Origin: Rhodocyclaceae bacterium
Lineage (GTDB): Bacteria; Pseudomonadota; Gammaproteobacteria; Burkholderiales; Usitatibacteraceae
Assembly (NCBI GenBank): GCA_020247395.1
Contig: JADCJC010000024.1
Span: 17,372 to 81,371 of the forward strand
Reading direction: 5' to 3'
DNA length: 64,000 bases
This document shows, piece after piece, positions 25,685-34,746 of the stretch. The notes beneath the pieces were generated by a model. That model was given only the letters and a program-made list of their open reading frames with translations. It made no database searches and had not been told where the DNA came from. A program made the position numbers and the translations under genes. Each line of letters begins with the position of its first letter. The first letter of the stretch is position 1.

Positions 25685-26659
25685 TTATGGTATCAGGACT
25701 GTAGAACCGGTGGTTTTCCGCGCTTCAAGGTCGCGGTGTGCTTGTGCAGCATCGCGAAGTGCATAGGTCTGGTTGACTTCGATGGCGACCGCGCCGCTTG
25801 CCACGACGGCAAACAGTTCATCGGCTGTGGCGGCCAAATCTGCGCGTGTCGCGGTGTAAGTGTCCAGTGTGGGGCGGGTGAGGTACAGCGAACCTTTTGC
25901 CGCTAATTCGCCAATGTAGAAGGGTTTGACCGCTCCCGAAGCGGCACCAAAGGAAACCATCATGCCGAGCGGAGCAATACAATCCAGTGATTTTGCCCAC
26001 GTATCTTGGCCGACGCCGTCATAGACCACCTGGCACTTTTTCCCATTGGTGATTTCCATCACCCGGGCTTGAAAGTCCTCGGTGCGATAGTTGATCACAT
26101 GATCACAGCCATTCGCCTTTGCCAAGGCCATCTTTTCTTCCGAACCGACCGTGCCGATCACCGTCGCCCCCAGATGTTTCGCCCACTGGCCGAGGATGAG
26201 ACCGACCCCGCCTGCGGCTGCGTGCGAGAGGATTACGTCGCCTGCTTTGACACGGTAGGTACGGCGCAACAGGTACTGGGCGGTCATGCCTTTCAACATC
26301 ATAGAGGCGGCTTGTTGGTCGGAAATCGCCGCGGGGATTTTCACTACCCGATCTGCGGGCATAAGTCGTGCTTCGGCGTATGCGCCCATCGGTGACGAAG
26401 CGTACGCAACACGATCCCCTACCCGGCAGCTGGTCACGTTGGTGCCTACCGCTTCAACAATGCCTGCACCTTCGCGGCCGATGACCGAGGGAAGCGCAAT
26501 CTTGTACATCCCGCTCCGATGATAAGTATCGATGAAATTCAATCCCGCTGCGGTGGTCTTGAGGCGCACTTCGTCAGGACCGGGCGCACCAATTTCGACA
26601 TCTTCCCACTTCAAAACTTCCGGACCGCCATGCTCGTGAATGCGTATTGCCTTGCTCAT
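25685..26659 (-). CDS. qor: NADPH:quinone oxidoreductase (zeta-crystallin-like)
   Basis: A 324-residue zinc-free medium-chain reductase. It starts with the usual IRIHEHGGPEVLKWEDV and LNFIDTYHRSG patterns of quinone oxidoreductase, and the NADPH-binding loop is AAAGGVGLILGQWAKHLGA (about residues 147-165). It reduces quinones by one electron using NADPH in the cytosol. Its ATG overlaps the TGA of cca (ATGA), which indicates translational coupling. The C-terminus ends in the typical LEARKTTGSTVLIP. Confidence 0.92.
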   Translation of the reverse strand: MSKAIRIHEHGGPEVLKWEDVEIGAPGPDEVRLKTTAAGLNFIDTYHRSGMYKIALPSVIGREGAGIVEAVGTNVTSCRVGDRVAYASSPMGAYAEARLMPADRVVKIPAAISDQQAASMMLKGMTAQYLLRRTYRVKAGDVILSHAAAGGVGLILGQWAKHLGATVIGTVGSEEKMALAKANGCDHVINYRTEDFQARVMEITNGKKCQVVYDGVGQDTWAKSLDCIAPLGMMVSFGAASGAVKPFYIGELAAKGSLYLTRPTLDTYTATRADLAATADELFAVVASGAVAIEVNQTYALRDAAQAHRDLEARKTTGSTVLIP

Positions 26660-27882
26660 TTGTTTTGTTCCTCGTTGATGAACGCTTGCATCGCGTTGAA
26701 TTTGGCAAGGGCGATGGCCGCGGCTGCGTTGGCCCCATGTTTGTTAGCGATGGCCGCAAAATCGATGGACTGCAGACGAACCAACGCGCGCGCAAGATAA
26801 TCATGGGGAGGATATGGTGTCATCGCAAAGCCCTGACGTCCGTGATGGTCACATGCGGCGGCATCGAGTACCCCAACAAATCTTCCCGGTCGACGAAGTG
26901 CATCGCAGCCATCCAACAGTGCCAAGAGCTTGTCGGCTGACAAACCAAGCGCGTTATGGATTTCTCCGTGCCACCGCGCGACCACCACCGCGAGGTCACG
27001 ACAATCGGCGGGTACACGCAGACGCGTGCAGAGAGCATCGATTAGCTCCACACTTTTGATCTCGTGACCCGGATGCCGGGGCAGAAACTGCAGAGGTGTG
27101 ACAGCCTTGCCGAGATCGTGTGTGAGCGCGGCGAAGCGAACTGGCAAGCTGGCGTTCGTTTGCGCGGCATAGTCGATCACCATCATCACATGCACACCGG
27201 TGTCGATCTCGGGATGGACGGCGCTAGACTGCGGCACACCCCACAAACGATCAATTTCCGGTGCGATACGTGCAAGTGCACCGCATTCACGCAGTACTTC
27301 GAACATACGTGAGGGGGTGGCTTCAGCGAGCCCGCACGCAACTTCTTGCCACACGCGCTCAGCAACCAGAGAATCCACTTCGCCGGCAGCAACCATTTCC
27401 CGCATCAGCGCCATCGTTTCGCCCGCCACCGTGAAGCCCATCTGGGCAAAGCGCGCGGCAAACCGCGCTGTTCGCAGAATGCGGACGGGGTCCTCGCGAA
27501 ACGCATCGCTCACATGCCGTAACAGTTTGTGATTCAAGTCGGCCTGCCCACCGTAAGGGTCGATGATATGTCCGGCATCGTCTCGCGCCATGGCGTTGAT
27601 CGTCAAGTCGCGTCGCGCCAAGTCCTCTTCAAGGGTGACGGTGGGCGCTGCATGAAAGGTGAAACCCTTGTAGCCGGGACCGGTTTTACGTTCAGTGCGC
27701 GCAAGCGCGTATTCCTCATGCGTTTTCGGATGCAGGAAAACCGGGAAGTCTGCACCAACGGGCTTGAAACCAGCTTCGATCATTTGATGCGGCGTCATGC
27801 CAACGACCACATAGTCGCGGTCCGTGACGCTGAGGCCGAGCAATTGATCACGGACCGCGCCGCCGACGGTGTAGGTTTTCAT
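26656..27882 (-). CDS. cca: multifunctional CCA tRNA nucleotidyltransferase
   Basis: A 408-residue class II CCA-adding enzyme. The nucleotidyltransferase motif GGAVRD (residues 7-12) is followed by the metal-binding DRD at about 21-23, and RRDLTINAMA lies near residue 92. An HD domain follows, with THDLGKAVT near residue 255, giving the phosphohydrolase activity of the bacterial long form. It adds or repairs the 3' CCA of tRNA. The stop overlaps the start of qor. There is no obvious metabolic link between the two. Confidence 0.96.
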   Translation of the reverse strand: MKTYTVGGAVRDQLLGLSVTDRDYVVVGMTPHQMIEAGFKPVGADFPVFLHPKTHEEYALARTERKTGPGYKGFTFHAAPTVTLEEDLARRDLTINAMARDDAGHIIDPYGGQADLNHKLLRHVSDAFREDPVRILRTARFAARFAQMGFTVAGETMALMREMVAAGEVDSLVAERVWQEVACGLAEATPSRMFEVLRECGALARIAPEIDRLWGVPQSSAVHPEIDTGVHVMMVIDYAAQTNASLPVRFAALTHDLGKAVTPLQFLPRHPGHEIKSVELIDALCTRLRVPADCRDLAVVVARWHGEIHNALGLSADKLLALLDGCDALRRPGRFVGVLDAAACDHHGRQGFAMTPYPPHDYLARALVRLQSIDFAAIANKHGANAAAAIALAKFNAMQAFINEEQNK

Positions 27883-28013
27883 AAGTTGATTATGTCGCGA
27901 ATCGACTCAACGGCGCTTGACGCAGATGGTGGGAGACGACAGTGGATGAAACTCGACTGTTGGCGGGAGTTTTCAGACGGTTTGGCTTGGAAAAGACCAC
28001 CCATTGGCGTGTT

Positions 28014-28712
28014 TCATTTCTGGGTCAAAGTGCCAACGTACGGCTCGTCTTCCGCGACAAACTCGGTTTCGGCGAGTGCATCGGTTTGCCAAGCGACAAC
28101 CGACTGATGCGTACGAACGGCAGTGCAGTAGGATTCGGTGTCTGATGCAAGCGTTGGCGAGTAAGTCATGAAGCGCATAACAACCGGCGCAAACATGGCG
28201 TCGGCGGCTGAAAACGCGCCAAACAAGAATGGCCCGCTTCCTGATGGTTGGCCGAATCGTTCGCGGGCCTCCCGCCAAAGCGCCTCAATTCTGGCGATGT
28301 TTTTAGCGACGTCAGCATTCATGCCGAGACCCGGGAACCTGGCGCGAATGTTCATCGGCATCGCCGTTCTCAGGGGGCGGAACCCGGCGTGCATTTCGGC
28401 AGCCATGGCACGCGCAAAAGCCCGGGCTTTTGCTTCTGCGGGCCAGACCTGTTTGTCGCAAAACCGATCTGCCAAGTATTCATAGATTGCAGTTGATTCC
28501 CAAACGCAGATGCTGTCGCCGCCGCCAATCTCACCATCCCACAGGACAGGGACCAGTTTCGACGGTGAATAGTGTGCGATTCTTGCATCCCATTCAGCCG
28601 AATGAAACTTAAGCATCACCTCCTGAAACGGGATGTTTAGCGCGTGCAGAATCAGCCACGGGCGCATGGACCATGAAGAATAGTTCTTGTTGCCGATAAC
28701 CAGTGTTAGCAT
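28014..28712 (-). CDS. glutathione S-transferase family protein
   Basis: A 232-residue GST. The N-terminal thioredoxin-like domain begins LVIGNKNYSSWSMRPWLIL and has the cis-Pro region LVPVLWDG and the glutathione-binding ES pair in VWESTAIYEYLADRF (about 69-83). The alpha-helical C-terminal domain follows, with PFLFGAFSAADAMFAPV near residues 166-182. Substrate unknown. It lies 11 bases downstream of the NDUFA9-like gene on the same strand, so the two may form an operon. Confidence 0.9.
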   Translation of the reverse strand: MLTLVIGNKNYSSWSMRPWLILHALNIPFQEVMLKFHSAEWDARIAHYSPSKLVPVLWDGEIGGGDSICVWESTAIYEYLADRFCDKQVWPAEAKARAFARAMAAEMHAGFRPLRTAMPMNIRARFPGLGMNADVAKNIARIEALWREARERFGQPSGSGPFLFGAFSAADAMFAPVVMRFMTYSPTLASDTESYCTAVRTHQSVVAWQTDALAETEFVAEDEPYVGTLTQK

Positions 28713-28723
28713 TTTGTTGTCGA

Positions 28724-29686
28724 TTACGATTTGTCATCCGGCACTTGGCGGCTGTCTACAGCGATCCCCTTGCGGAAGTGTTGGTAGCGGCCTCTTCCGC
28801 CGTCAGCGTGCAGGTAGGCGTACACCGTATCTTCCATGGCGGCCGGTCGACCGAAGATCGCCGGGAACGGTTCGCTTGAGGTATTCGGCGTTTGCATCGA
28901 AGCCACGTTATCGCGGGTCATGATCCTGCCTGGCAAAAACTCAAAAACGGTTGCCTGGAGCGCGGATAGTCTGGCACCCAACCCGATCACCAAGCGTTTT
29001 TTACCGGAAATCAGAACGACGAATTCAATTAGTTGCCGCAGGGAGTACACCTTTGGGCCAACCAGTGGATAGGTCTTGCCAACAGTCTCCGGCATATCGA
29101 TGGCCATCGTGACCGCACGCGCGACGTCTTGCACCCAGACAACTTGAAATGTCGCCTCTGGCGATCCAAGTGGAATTACCGGAAACAGCTTCACTAGCTT
29201 CATGAACATGTTCAGGAACTTGTCATGCTCACCGTAAACCACTGAAGGGCGAAATACCGTTACCGCGAGTCCGGTGCGCTTGGCGATCTCTGCGACTACC
29301 GCTTCGCCGCGACCACGGGAGCGCAGGTATTGGCTTGGCCCTCCAACGTCCGCACCAATGGCGCTCATATGCACCAGCCGTTGGACGCGGTGTCGAGCGC
29401 AGCATTCTGCCACCAGTGCGGGAAAAGCGACGTGAACCGATTCAAAATCGCCATGCAAGCTGCCGACAAGATTGATCACGACATCGTGATGGCGGACGAG
29501 TTTGTCAAGGGTGTCGGGGTCTCGAACATTGGCCGATAAAACCTCGCAGGTCGGTAGTAACAACAGGTGTTTGGCGCGCTCGCGATCCCGCGTGGGGACA
29601 GTGACAAATTCACCACGCTTGGTGAGCGTCTCGGCAATTGCGCTACCAATCAAGCCGCTGCCGCCTAGTAACAAGATTCTTTTCAT
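28724..29686 (-). CDS. complex I NDUFA9-like NAD(P)-binding epimerase-type protein
   Basis: A 320-residue atypical SDR with the Rossmann motif GGSGLIG (residues 8-14). It resembles the NDUFA9 subunit family by the stretches HMSAIGAD, SRGRGEAVV and TVFRPSVVYGEHDKFLN. In proteobacteria such stand-alone proteins are called 'complex I NDUFA9 subunit family' but need not be part of complex I. No Tyr-x3-Lys active site is clear (the usual Tyr position reads YLRSRGRGE), which suggests a structural or redox-sensing role. It lies 18 bases after the lytic transglycosylase gene. Confidence 0.87.
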   Translation of the reverse strand: MKRILLLGGSGLIGSAIAETLTKRGEFVTVPTRDRERAKHLLLLPTCEVLSANVRDPDTLDKLVRHHDVVINLVGSLHGDFESVHVAFPALVAECCARHRVQRLVHMSAIGADVGGPSQYLRSRGRGEAVVAEIAKRTGLAVTVFRPSVVYGEHDKFLNMFMKLVKLFPVIPLGSPEATFQVVWVQDVARAVTMAIDMPETVGKTYPLVGPKVYSLRQLIEFVVLISGKKRLVIGLGARLSALQATVFEFLPGRIMTRDNVASMQTPNTSSEPFPAIFGRPAAMEDTVYAYLHADGGRGRYQHFRKGIAVDSRQVPDDKS

Positions 29687-29704
29687 GTCCGACTGCTGTT
29701 TTTT

Positions 29705-31966
29705 CTAGCGGGTAGCCGCTGCGAGTTGTGGATTGGGCGGCGGATTGCGCGGGTTCGATATGGTGCCGATAGTGTGGCCGACACCAGCCGTTGTTGTACC
29801 AGGCATGGCCGGCACAACTCCCATCAGCGCTGTCAGCGGCACCGATGTGCCATGAATTCGATGTCCGTAGTACCACTTGTTGAGCATGACTTTTTTGACA
29901 TAGTCGCGCGTTTCGTTGAAGGGGATCGATTCGGCGTAGATCGCACCCTCAAGAGGCACGGATGCGCGCCATCGACGTGCCCGGTTGGGACCGGCGTTGT
30001 AGGCGGCGGTTGCAAGCACCGGATGACCAAGGTCATCGAGCACGTGTTTGAGATAAAAGCTACCTAACGATAGGTTGATACCAACATCGGCAACCCGATT
30101 CACCGAGTAGTCCTTTACGCCCACTTGTCTGGCGGCCCACTTCGCCGTTGCAGGCATCAGCTGCATCAAACCAATCGCGCCGACGCTCGACCTGGCTTCT
30201 GTCATGAAGCGGCTCTCTTGGCGGATGAGTCCATAGATCCACGCCTCGTCCAGCCCAAAAGTCGCCGCGTTGGTCTGTAGCGTCTCACGGTGCGGTAGCG
30301 GATAACGCTGGCTGAAGTCATGCATGGTTTTGGTACGCTCGGCGGTGTTGATTGCACGGTCGGGGAGACCTTGCTGTCGCGCAATCTCGGCACCGGCAAG
30401 CAGTGTCTCGTCATCCGCATTGCGCATGGCAACTACCCATTCGCGAAACGCATCGCCGCGTAAGTCCTTCACCTCCGGTTTCAGGTCAGCCAGGCGATAC
30501 AGTGCAAACGATCGTTTGACGGCCGCGCGTTCCCGAAGCCTTGCGATGGCATCGTCGGCTGATTTAACAGTTTGGAAATTTGGTTTAATCGCTGTGCCCA
30601 ACTCTTCTGCTGCCATCACTGCATAAAAGTGGTTTTCGCGCGATAAGGCCTCGCGCAGGAGGCGGGCGGTGCTGAGGTCGGCAGGATTAGTGGAGTTTGC
30701 CAGCGACCGGGCAAGCCAATAGCGCCAAGTTGGATCGCGCCGTTCTACGTCAGACATCTCTTGGATCGTGCGCCGCACATTCGACCACTGTGCCGGGTCG
30801 GTTGACGATCCGCGAAGCGCTGCCCTCACCAGCCAGCCTGCTTGCTGGTCATTAAGGACGTACAGGTTGTCCGCAGCGCGCGCGTTGGCAAACCACGTCA
30901 ATGCTTCCGGCTGAAGCTGCATGGCGGCATGCATGCCGATCTGTGCCCACGCATGGGCTAAAGCGGACTTGGGGAGTCGAGCAGCATTTTTGTCCACCCA
31001 GTAAGCTGCCGCCTCAGGGTTGGTGCGCGCCAATCGCGTTATGGCGAATAGGCTCAGCTCGACCAATGCCCGGTCTTCGGGTCTGAGGACGGATTTGGAC
31101 AGGAAATGGCGCGGATCAAGATTGGCCGCTGCGGTGGAGGCTTCAAAGCCGGCGCGGGTATTCGCTATCAACGCAACAGTTCGTCGGGCGTCGGCAAGCT
31201 GGCCTGCATCAAACAGCGGGCGTGCTCGCCGCCACAGGTCGTCTTCAGAGATGTTTTGCGCGACAACCAGCTTGTCGAACAGGTCGTAACAGGGTTCTGC
31301 AGCGGGCTTGGCGGTGAGTAGCAGGCTCCTCGCATCCGCAATGGCGCTGCTGCGATCGGTACCGCCCAATTGGAAGCGATAACGCAATCGCTGGCACGCA
31401 ACCTCGTTGTCGTCGCCCGTGTATGCGGCCTGAAACTGCCCAAACTGCGGCCAGGATTCCAGCTTGCCCAGCGCGCGCAGGTAGTCACGGCGAAGCTGAT
31501 CAGCGAAGGGGGCGTCGCCATGCTCTGTGCTAAAACGGATGATGTCTGATTCGAGCGCCCGGGCGAATTGCGCGCTTTGCGCGAGTTGTGCGCTGATCCA
31601 CCAATATCTGACGTAGGGTGCGAGGACAAAATCACTGCGCTGTCCAATTCGCTCTTTTGCCGCATCGAGGGCGGCGACATCGCGGCGCTCGAAAGCCGCG
31701 CGGGCGCTGAGCCATTCGCGTTCGGGCTGGCTGAGCGGCTGTGTGGATTTGGCGCTGCCAAAGGGGGTTTGACCCACGGCGGCCGACGGCGCGGCGGCCT
31801 TGGCCGGCTCGGCTTTAGCATAGTTGCCAAAGGTCAATGTCAAGGCCAGCGCAGCGGCGTAAAACACGCGTTGCGTACTCGCGGCGCGAATGCCGCTCGA
31901 TAAATCTGTTGCAATGCCGCAAAAATGGCGCGAATGCAGCGTTAACGGGTATGTTGCCAAGAACAT
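29705..31966 (-). CDS. slt: soluble lytic murein transglycosylase (Slt70-like)
   Basis: A 753-residue periplasmic muramidase. A superhelical U-shaped domain (about 70-560) precedes the C-terminal SLT domain. There the catalytic Glu is in IRQESRFMTEARS, followed by GAIGLMQLMPATAKW and AYNAGPNRARRWR. It cleaves the MurNAc-GlcNAc bond with formation of 1,6-anhydro-muropeptides. The signal-like part is RVFYAAALALTLTFGNYAKAE, so with ATG 31966 there are about 33 residues before it; GTG 31867 at the start of the hydrophobic run is an alternative start. It may be cotranscribed with the NDUFA9-like gene. Confidence 0.92.
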   Translation of the reverse strand: MFLATYPLTLHSRHFCGIATDLSSGIRAASTQRVFYAAALALTLTFGNYAKAEPAKAAAPSAAVGQTPFGSAKSTQPLSQPEREWLSARAAFERRDVAALDAAKERIGQRSDFVLAPYVRYWWISAQLAQSAQFARALESDIIRFSTEHGDAPFADQLRRDYLRALGKLESWPQFGQFQAAYTGDDNEVACQRLRYRFQLGGTDRSSAIADARSLLLTAKPAAEPCYDLFDKLVVAQNISEDDLWRRARPLFDAGQLADARRTVALIANTRAGFEASTAAANLDPRHFLSKSVLRPEDRALVELSLFAITRLARTNPEAAAYWVDKNAARLPKSALAHAWAQIGMHAAMQLQPEALTWFANARAADNLYVLNDQQAGWLVRAALRGSSTDPAQWSNVRRTIQEMSDVERRDPTWRYWLARSLANSTNPADLSTARLLREALSRENHFYAVMAAEELGTAIKPNFQTVKSADDAIARLRERAAVKRSFALYRLADLKPEVKDLRGDAFREWVVAMRNADDETLLAGAEIARQQGLPDRAINTAERTKTMHDFSQRYPLPHRETLQTNAATFGLDEAWIYGLIRQESRFMTEARSSVGAIGLMQLMPATAKWAARQVGVKDYSVNRVADVGINLSLGSFYLKHVLDDLGHPVLATAAYNAGPNRARRWRASVPLEGAIYAESIPFNETRDYVKKVMLNKWYYGHRIHGTSVPLTALMGVVPAMPGTTTAGVGHTIGTISNPRNPPPNPQLAAATR

Positions 31967-32142
31967 GAAAAATTGCGACGAAGCGAAAGGAAGTGCCTTG
32001 AATGAGTATTATTGTAGCCGTTCGTTCGCACCGCGCTACGTCTTGCAAGCTAGCGACCCTGTTTTAGGTTCGCCGTCTCGTTTTTTCAGCGCCGCGCTGT
32101 TGCGCTCATCATCCCTGACTCGTACTGGCTAATGCTCCCCTA

Positions 32143-32847
32143 ATGGACCTCCTCGATCCGCTGTTCTTAACTGCGCTGCTGAAGATCATCGGCGTCAACA
32201 TCATCCTCTCAGGAGATAACGCTGTTGTCATTGCGCTTGCCGCCCGAAGTTTGGAAGGGCGGCAGCAAAAGCTGGCAATCTTCTGGGGCTCCGGCGCGGC
32301 GATCATCATGCGTATCGCCCTGACCGTGTTTGCCGTCAAGCTGCTCGCCTTTCCGTGGTTAAAGATTGTCGGTGCCGGCCTGCTGCTCTGGATTGGCATC
32401 AAGCTTTTGGTTCCCGAGGATGAGGACGCGCACATTGCGGGACATTCCAATTTGCTCGCGGCGATCAAAACCATTTTGATTGCGGATCTGGTGATGAGTT
32501 TGGACAACGTTATTGCAGTCGCCGCTGCGGCCGATGCTGCGCCGGCGGAATTCAAGATTTCTCTACTGGTTCTCGGTTTGGCAATCTCCATCCCACTGAT
32601 CATCTTCGCCAGCACGATACTCATGAAGTTGATGGAGCGGTTTCCAATCATCATTACGCTCGGGGCTGCGCTACTGGGCTTTGTGGCGGGAGAGATGGCG
32701 ATTACCGATCCGGTTGATATTGACTGGATCAACGCCAACGCTGGCTGGATGCATTACATCGTTCCTGCGGCGGCTGCGGCGGTAGTGGTAGTGATCGGTA
32801 AGGCGCTGGCGAAACGCCAGATTGAACAGGGAGCCGCAGTGTCTTAA
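32143..32847 (+). CDS. TerC family membrane protein
   Basis: A 234-residue protein with seven predicted helices of the TerC/Alx family. Two acidic repeats, IILSGDNAVVIALA (about 20-33) and LVMSLDNVIAVAA (about 116-128), hold the conserved Asp-Asn pairs thought to carry a metal ion. Members are linked to manganese export or to metalation of exported proteins. No yybP-ykoY (manganese) riboswitch is recognisable upstream. The gene is divergent from slt. Confidence 0.9.
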   Translation: MDLLDPLFLTALLKIIGVNIILSGDNAVVIALAARSLEGRQQKLAIFWGSGAAIIMRIALTVFAVKLLAFPWLKIVGAGLLLWIGIKLLVPEDEDAHIAGHSNLLAAIKTILIADLVMSLDNVIAVAAAADAAPAEFKISLLVLGLAISIPLIIFASTILMKLMERFPIIITLGAALLGFVAGEMAITDPVDIDWINANAGWMHYIVPAAAAAVVVVIGKALAKRQIEQGAAVS

Positions 32848-32999
32848 TCGCGACATTTTGCCAGTGCATTTATGACCTAGAGTTTTTGTTTAGTATCGGC
32901 GTTTGATGGTTGGGGCGCTGCTGGTTGAAGTGCAGCGTTTTCGTGGCTCGCAAAAAATAATACGTTGTTAACAGGGACATTACATTCTCGGAGGTCAAC

Positions 33000-34037
33000 A
33001 TGCACAAATCAGGTCCAACTCAAAATCGCTTGTCGCAATTTCGCCGCACGCTGCTTGCAGGTGCAATCGCCGCATCAATCGGGCTGGGCATTTCGGCTCC
33101 TTCCCTCGCTTGGGAGCCAACCAAATCTGTCGAATTTGTCGTACCGGCGGGGACGGGCGGTGGTGCCGACCAGATGGCGCGGTTCATACAGGGGGTGGTG
33201 ACAAAACATAACCTCATGAAGCAGTCGCTTATTGTCGTGAACAAGAGCGGCGGTGCGGGGGCAGAAGGTTTTCTTGATGTGAAGGGGGCAGTCAAAGACC
33301 CGCACAAGATCATCATCACGCTCTCCAACTTATTCACCACACCGTTGGCCACAGGCATACCGTTCAATTGGAAAGACCTCACGCCTGTTCAAATGCTGGC
33401 GCTTGATCAGTTTGTGTTGTGGGTCAATGCAGAAACTCCCTACAAGACGGCGAAAGAGTACACTACTGCCGTTAAGGCGGCGGGCCCGAGCAAGTTTAAG
33501 ATGGGCGGGACGGGCTCCAAACAAGAAGACCAAATCATTACCGTGGCCATTGAAAAGCTCACCGGCGACAAGTTCATCTACATTCCTTACAAGGGTGGCG
33601 GCGAGGTCGCTGTTCAATTAGTCGGCAAACATGTCGATTCCACGGTGAACAATCCAATCGAAGCGGTCGAACAATGGCGGGCCGGCAAACTGCGCCCGCT
33701 CTGTGTATTCGATGACAAGGTGATGCCTTACAACGCGAAAGTCACGGCGACGCAGTCTTGGGCTGATATTCCGACTTGCAAGAGCCAGGGCATGGATGTG
33801 GACTACCAGATGTTGCGCGGCATCTTTATGCCGGGAGGTGTGACGAAAGATCAGGTGGCTTTCTATGTGGATCTCTTCAAGAAAATCCAAGCCACGCCCG
33901 ACTGGAAAGAGTTCATGGAGAAAGGTGCATTCGATCCCACTTCGCTGACGGGTGACGAGTTTGTCAAATGGCTAACCAAAGAAGAATTACGTCATCAGTC
34001 CTTAATGGCGGAAGCGGGCTTCCTCGCAAAAAAATAA
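33000..34037 (+). CDS. tctC: TctC-type receptor of a tripartite tricarboxylate transporter
   Basis: A 345-residue periplasmic receptor, signal peptide to about residue 37 (APSLA-W). Family marks include VEFVVPAGTGGGADQMARFI and FIYIPYKGGGEVAVQLVG. Unlike the two orphan Bug genes it is followed by TctB and TctA genes, so it probably feeds that transporter. GGAGG stands 6 bases before ATG 33000. A strong hairpin terminator lies between it and tctB, which should make the receptor more abundant than the membrane parts. The ligand is unknown; proximity to oxc-frc makes oxalate or another small dicarboxylate a candidate. Confidence 0.92.
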   Translation: MHKSGPTQNRLSQFRRTLLAGAIAASIGLGISAPSLAWEPTKSVEFVVPAGTGGGADQMARFIQGVVTKHNLMKQSLIVVNKSGGAGAEGFLDVKGAVKDPHKIIITLSNLFTTPLATGIPFNWKDLTPVQMLALDQFVLWVNAETPYKTAKEYTTAVKAAGPSKFKMGGTGSKQEDQIITVAIEKLTGDKFIYIPYKGGGEVAVQLVGKHVDSTVNNPIEAVEQWRAGKLRPLCVFDDKVMPYNAKVTATQSWADIPTCKSQGMDVDYQMLRGIFMPGGVTKDQVAFYVDLFKKIQATPDWKEFMEKGAFDPTSLTGDEFVKWLTKEELRHQSLMAEAGFLAKK

Positions 34038-34069
34038 GCTAAAAAATAGAGATAGGTCATGTACATCAT

Positions 34070-34118
34070 GCCGCGCTGGCGAGACAATGGTTGTCGACGT
34101 TAGCGCGGCGGCTTTTTT
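34070..34118 (+). terminator. intercistronic hairpin terminator between tctC and tctB
   Basis: An 18-19 base stem (34070-34087 with 34091-34109, two G-T pairs and one bulge, 3-base loop) is followed by T6 at 34113-34118. It has the full form of an intrinsic terminator and probably acts as a partial one inside the operon. Confidence 0.8.
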
Positions 34119-34201
34119 GTGTTCGAGGCGACGTTAGGCCGTTAGAGCCGCTCGCTTTCGCAAGTTGTCGTTACCGTTGCGCATTCATGGAGGAGTGTCG
34201 C

Positions 34202-34735
34202 GTGAGTCAGCAAGAATCAAACGAAAAATCGGCTGCATCCGTGCGCGTCGTTGATACCGTCACTGCGGTCATTATCTTCGCCTTTGGCGCGGTGGTCATT
34301 TGGGATAGTTACCGCCTAGGGTCGAAATGGGGTGGTGATGGTCCGGAAGCGGGGTATTTCCCTTTCTATATCGGAGTCATTCTCTGTATCGCAAGCGTAA
34401 TCAATTTGCTTAATGCGCTGCGCGAAAAACCCGAACAAGACGGTGGCGAGTCCTTCGTCAGCCGGTCTGCGATGAAAATGATCATGTCGGTCATGATCCC
34501 AACGGTGGTTTATGTTGCCCTGATTGCAGGAATCGGGCCCATACCCGGCGTTGGCATCTATGTCGCATCTGCGTTGTTTATTGTGTTGTTCATGCGCTGG
34601 CTAGGTCGCTATGGCTGGGGCAAGGCGGTTGGGGTTAGTGTTGCCGTTCCGATTGTGTTTTTCATGATGTTCGAGATTTGGTTCAAGGTGCCGCTGCCAA
34701 AAGGGCCCTTAGAAGCCATGCTGGGCCTCAACTAA
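34202..34735 (+). CDS. tctB: TctB small membrane subunit of TTT transporter
   Basis: A 177-residue protein with four hydrophobic helices. The loop WGGDGPEAGYFPFYIGVIL after the first helix is typical of TctB. GTG 34202 is chosen because GGAGGAG stands 6 bases before it; a longer frame from 34091 would begin inside the terminator. It lies 11 bases before tctA. TctB is the poorly conserved partner of TctA in sodium-driven carboxylate uptake. Confidence 0.88.
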   Translation: MSQQESNEKSAASVRVVDTVTAVIIFAFGAVVIWDSYRLGSKWGGDGPEAGYFPFYIGVILCIASVINLLNALREKPEQDGGESFVSRSAMKMIMSVMIPTVVYVALIAGIGPIPGVGIYVASALFIVLFMRWLGRYGWGKAVGVSVAVPIVFFMMFEIWFKVPLPKGPLEAMLGLN

Positions 34736-34746
34736 CGGCGGCCGAA

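Noticed and set aside
31967..32142. Possible manganese (yybP-ykoY) riboswitch upstream of TerC
   Set aside because: The conserved internal-loop sequences and paired arms of that motif could not be found.
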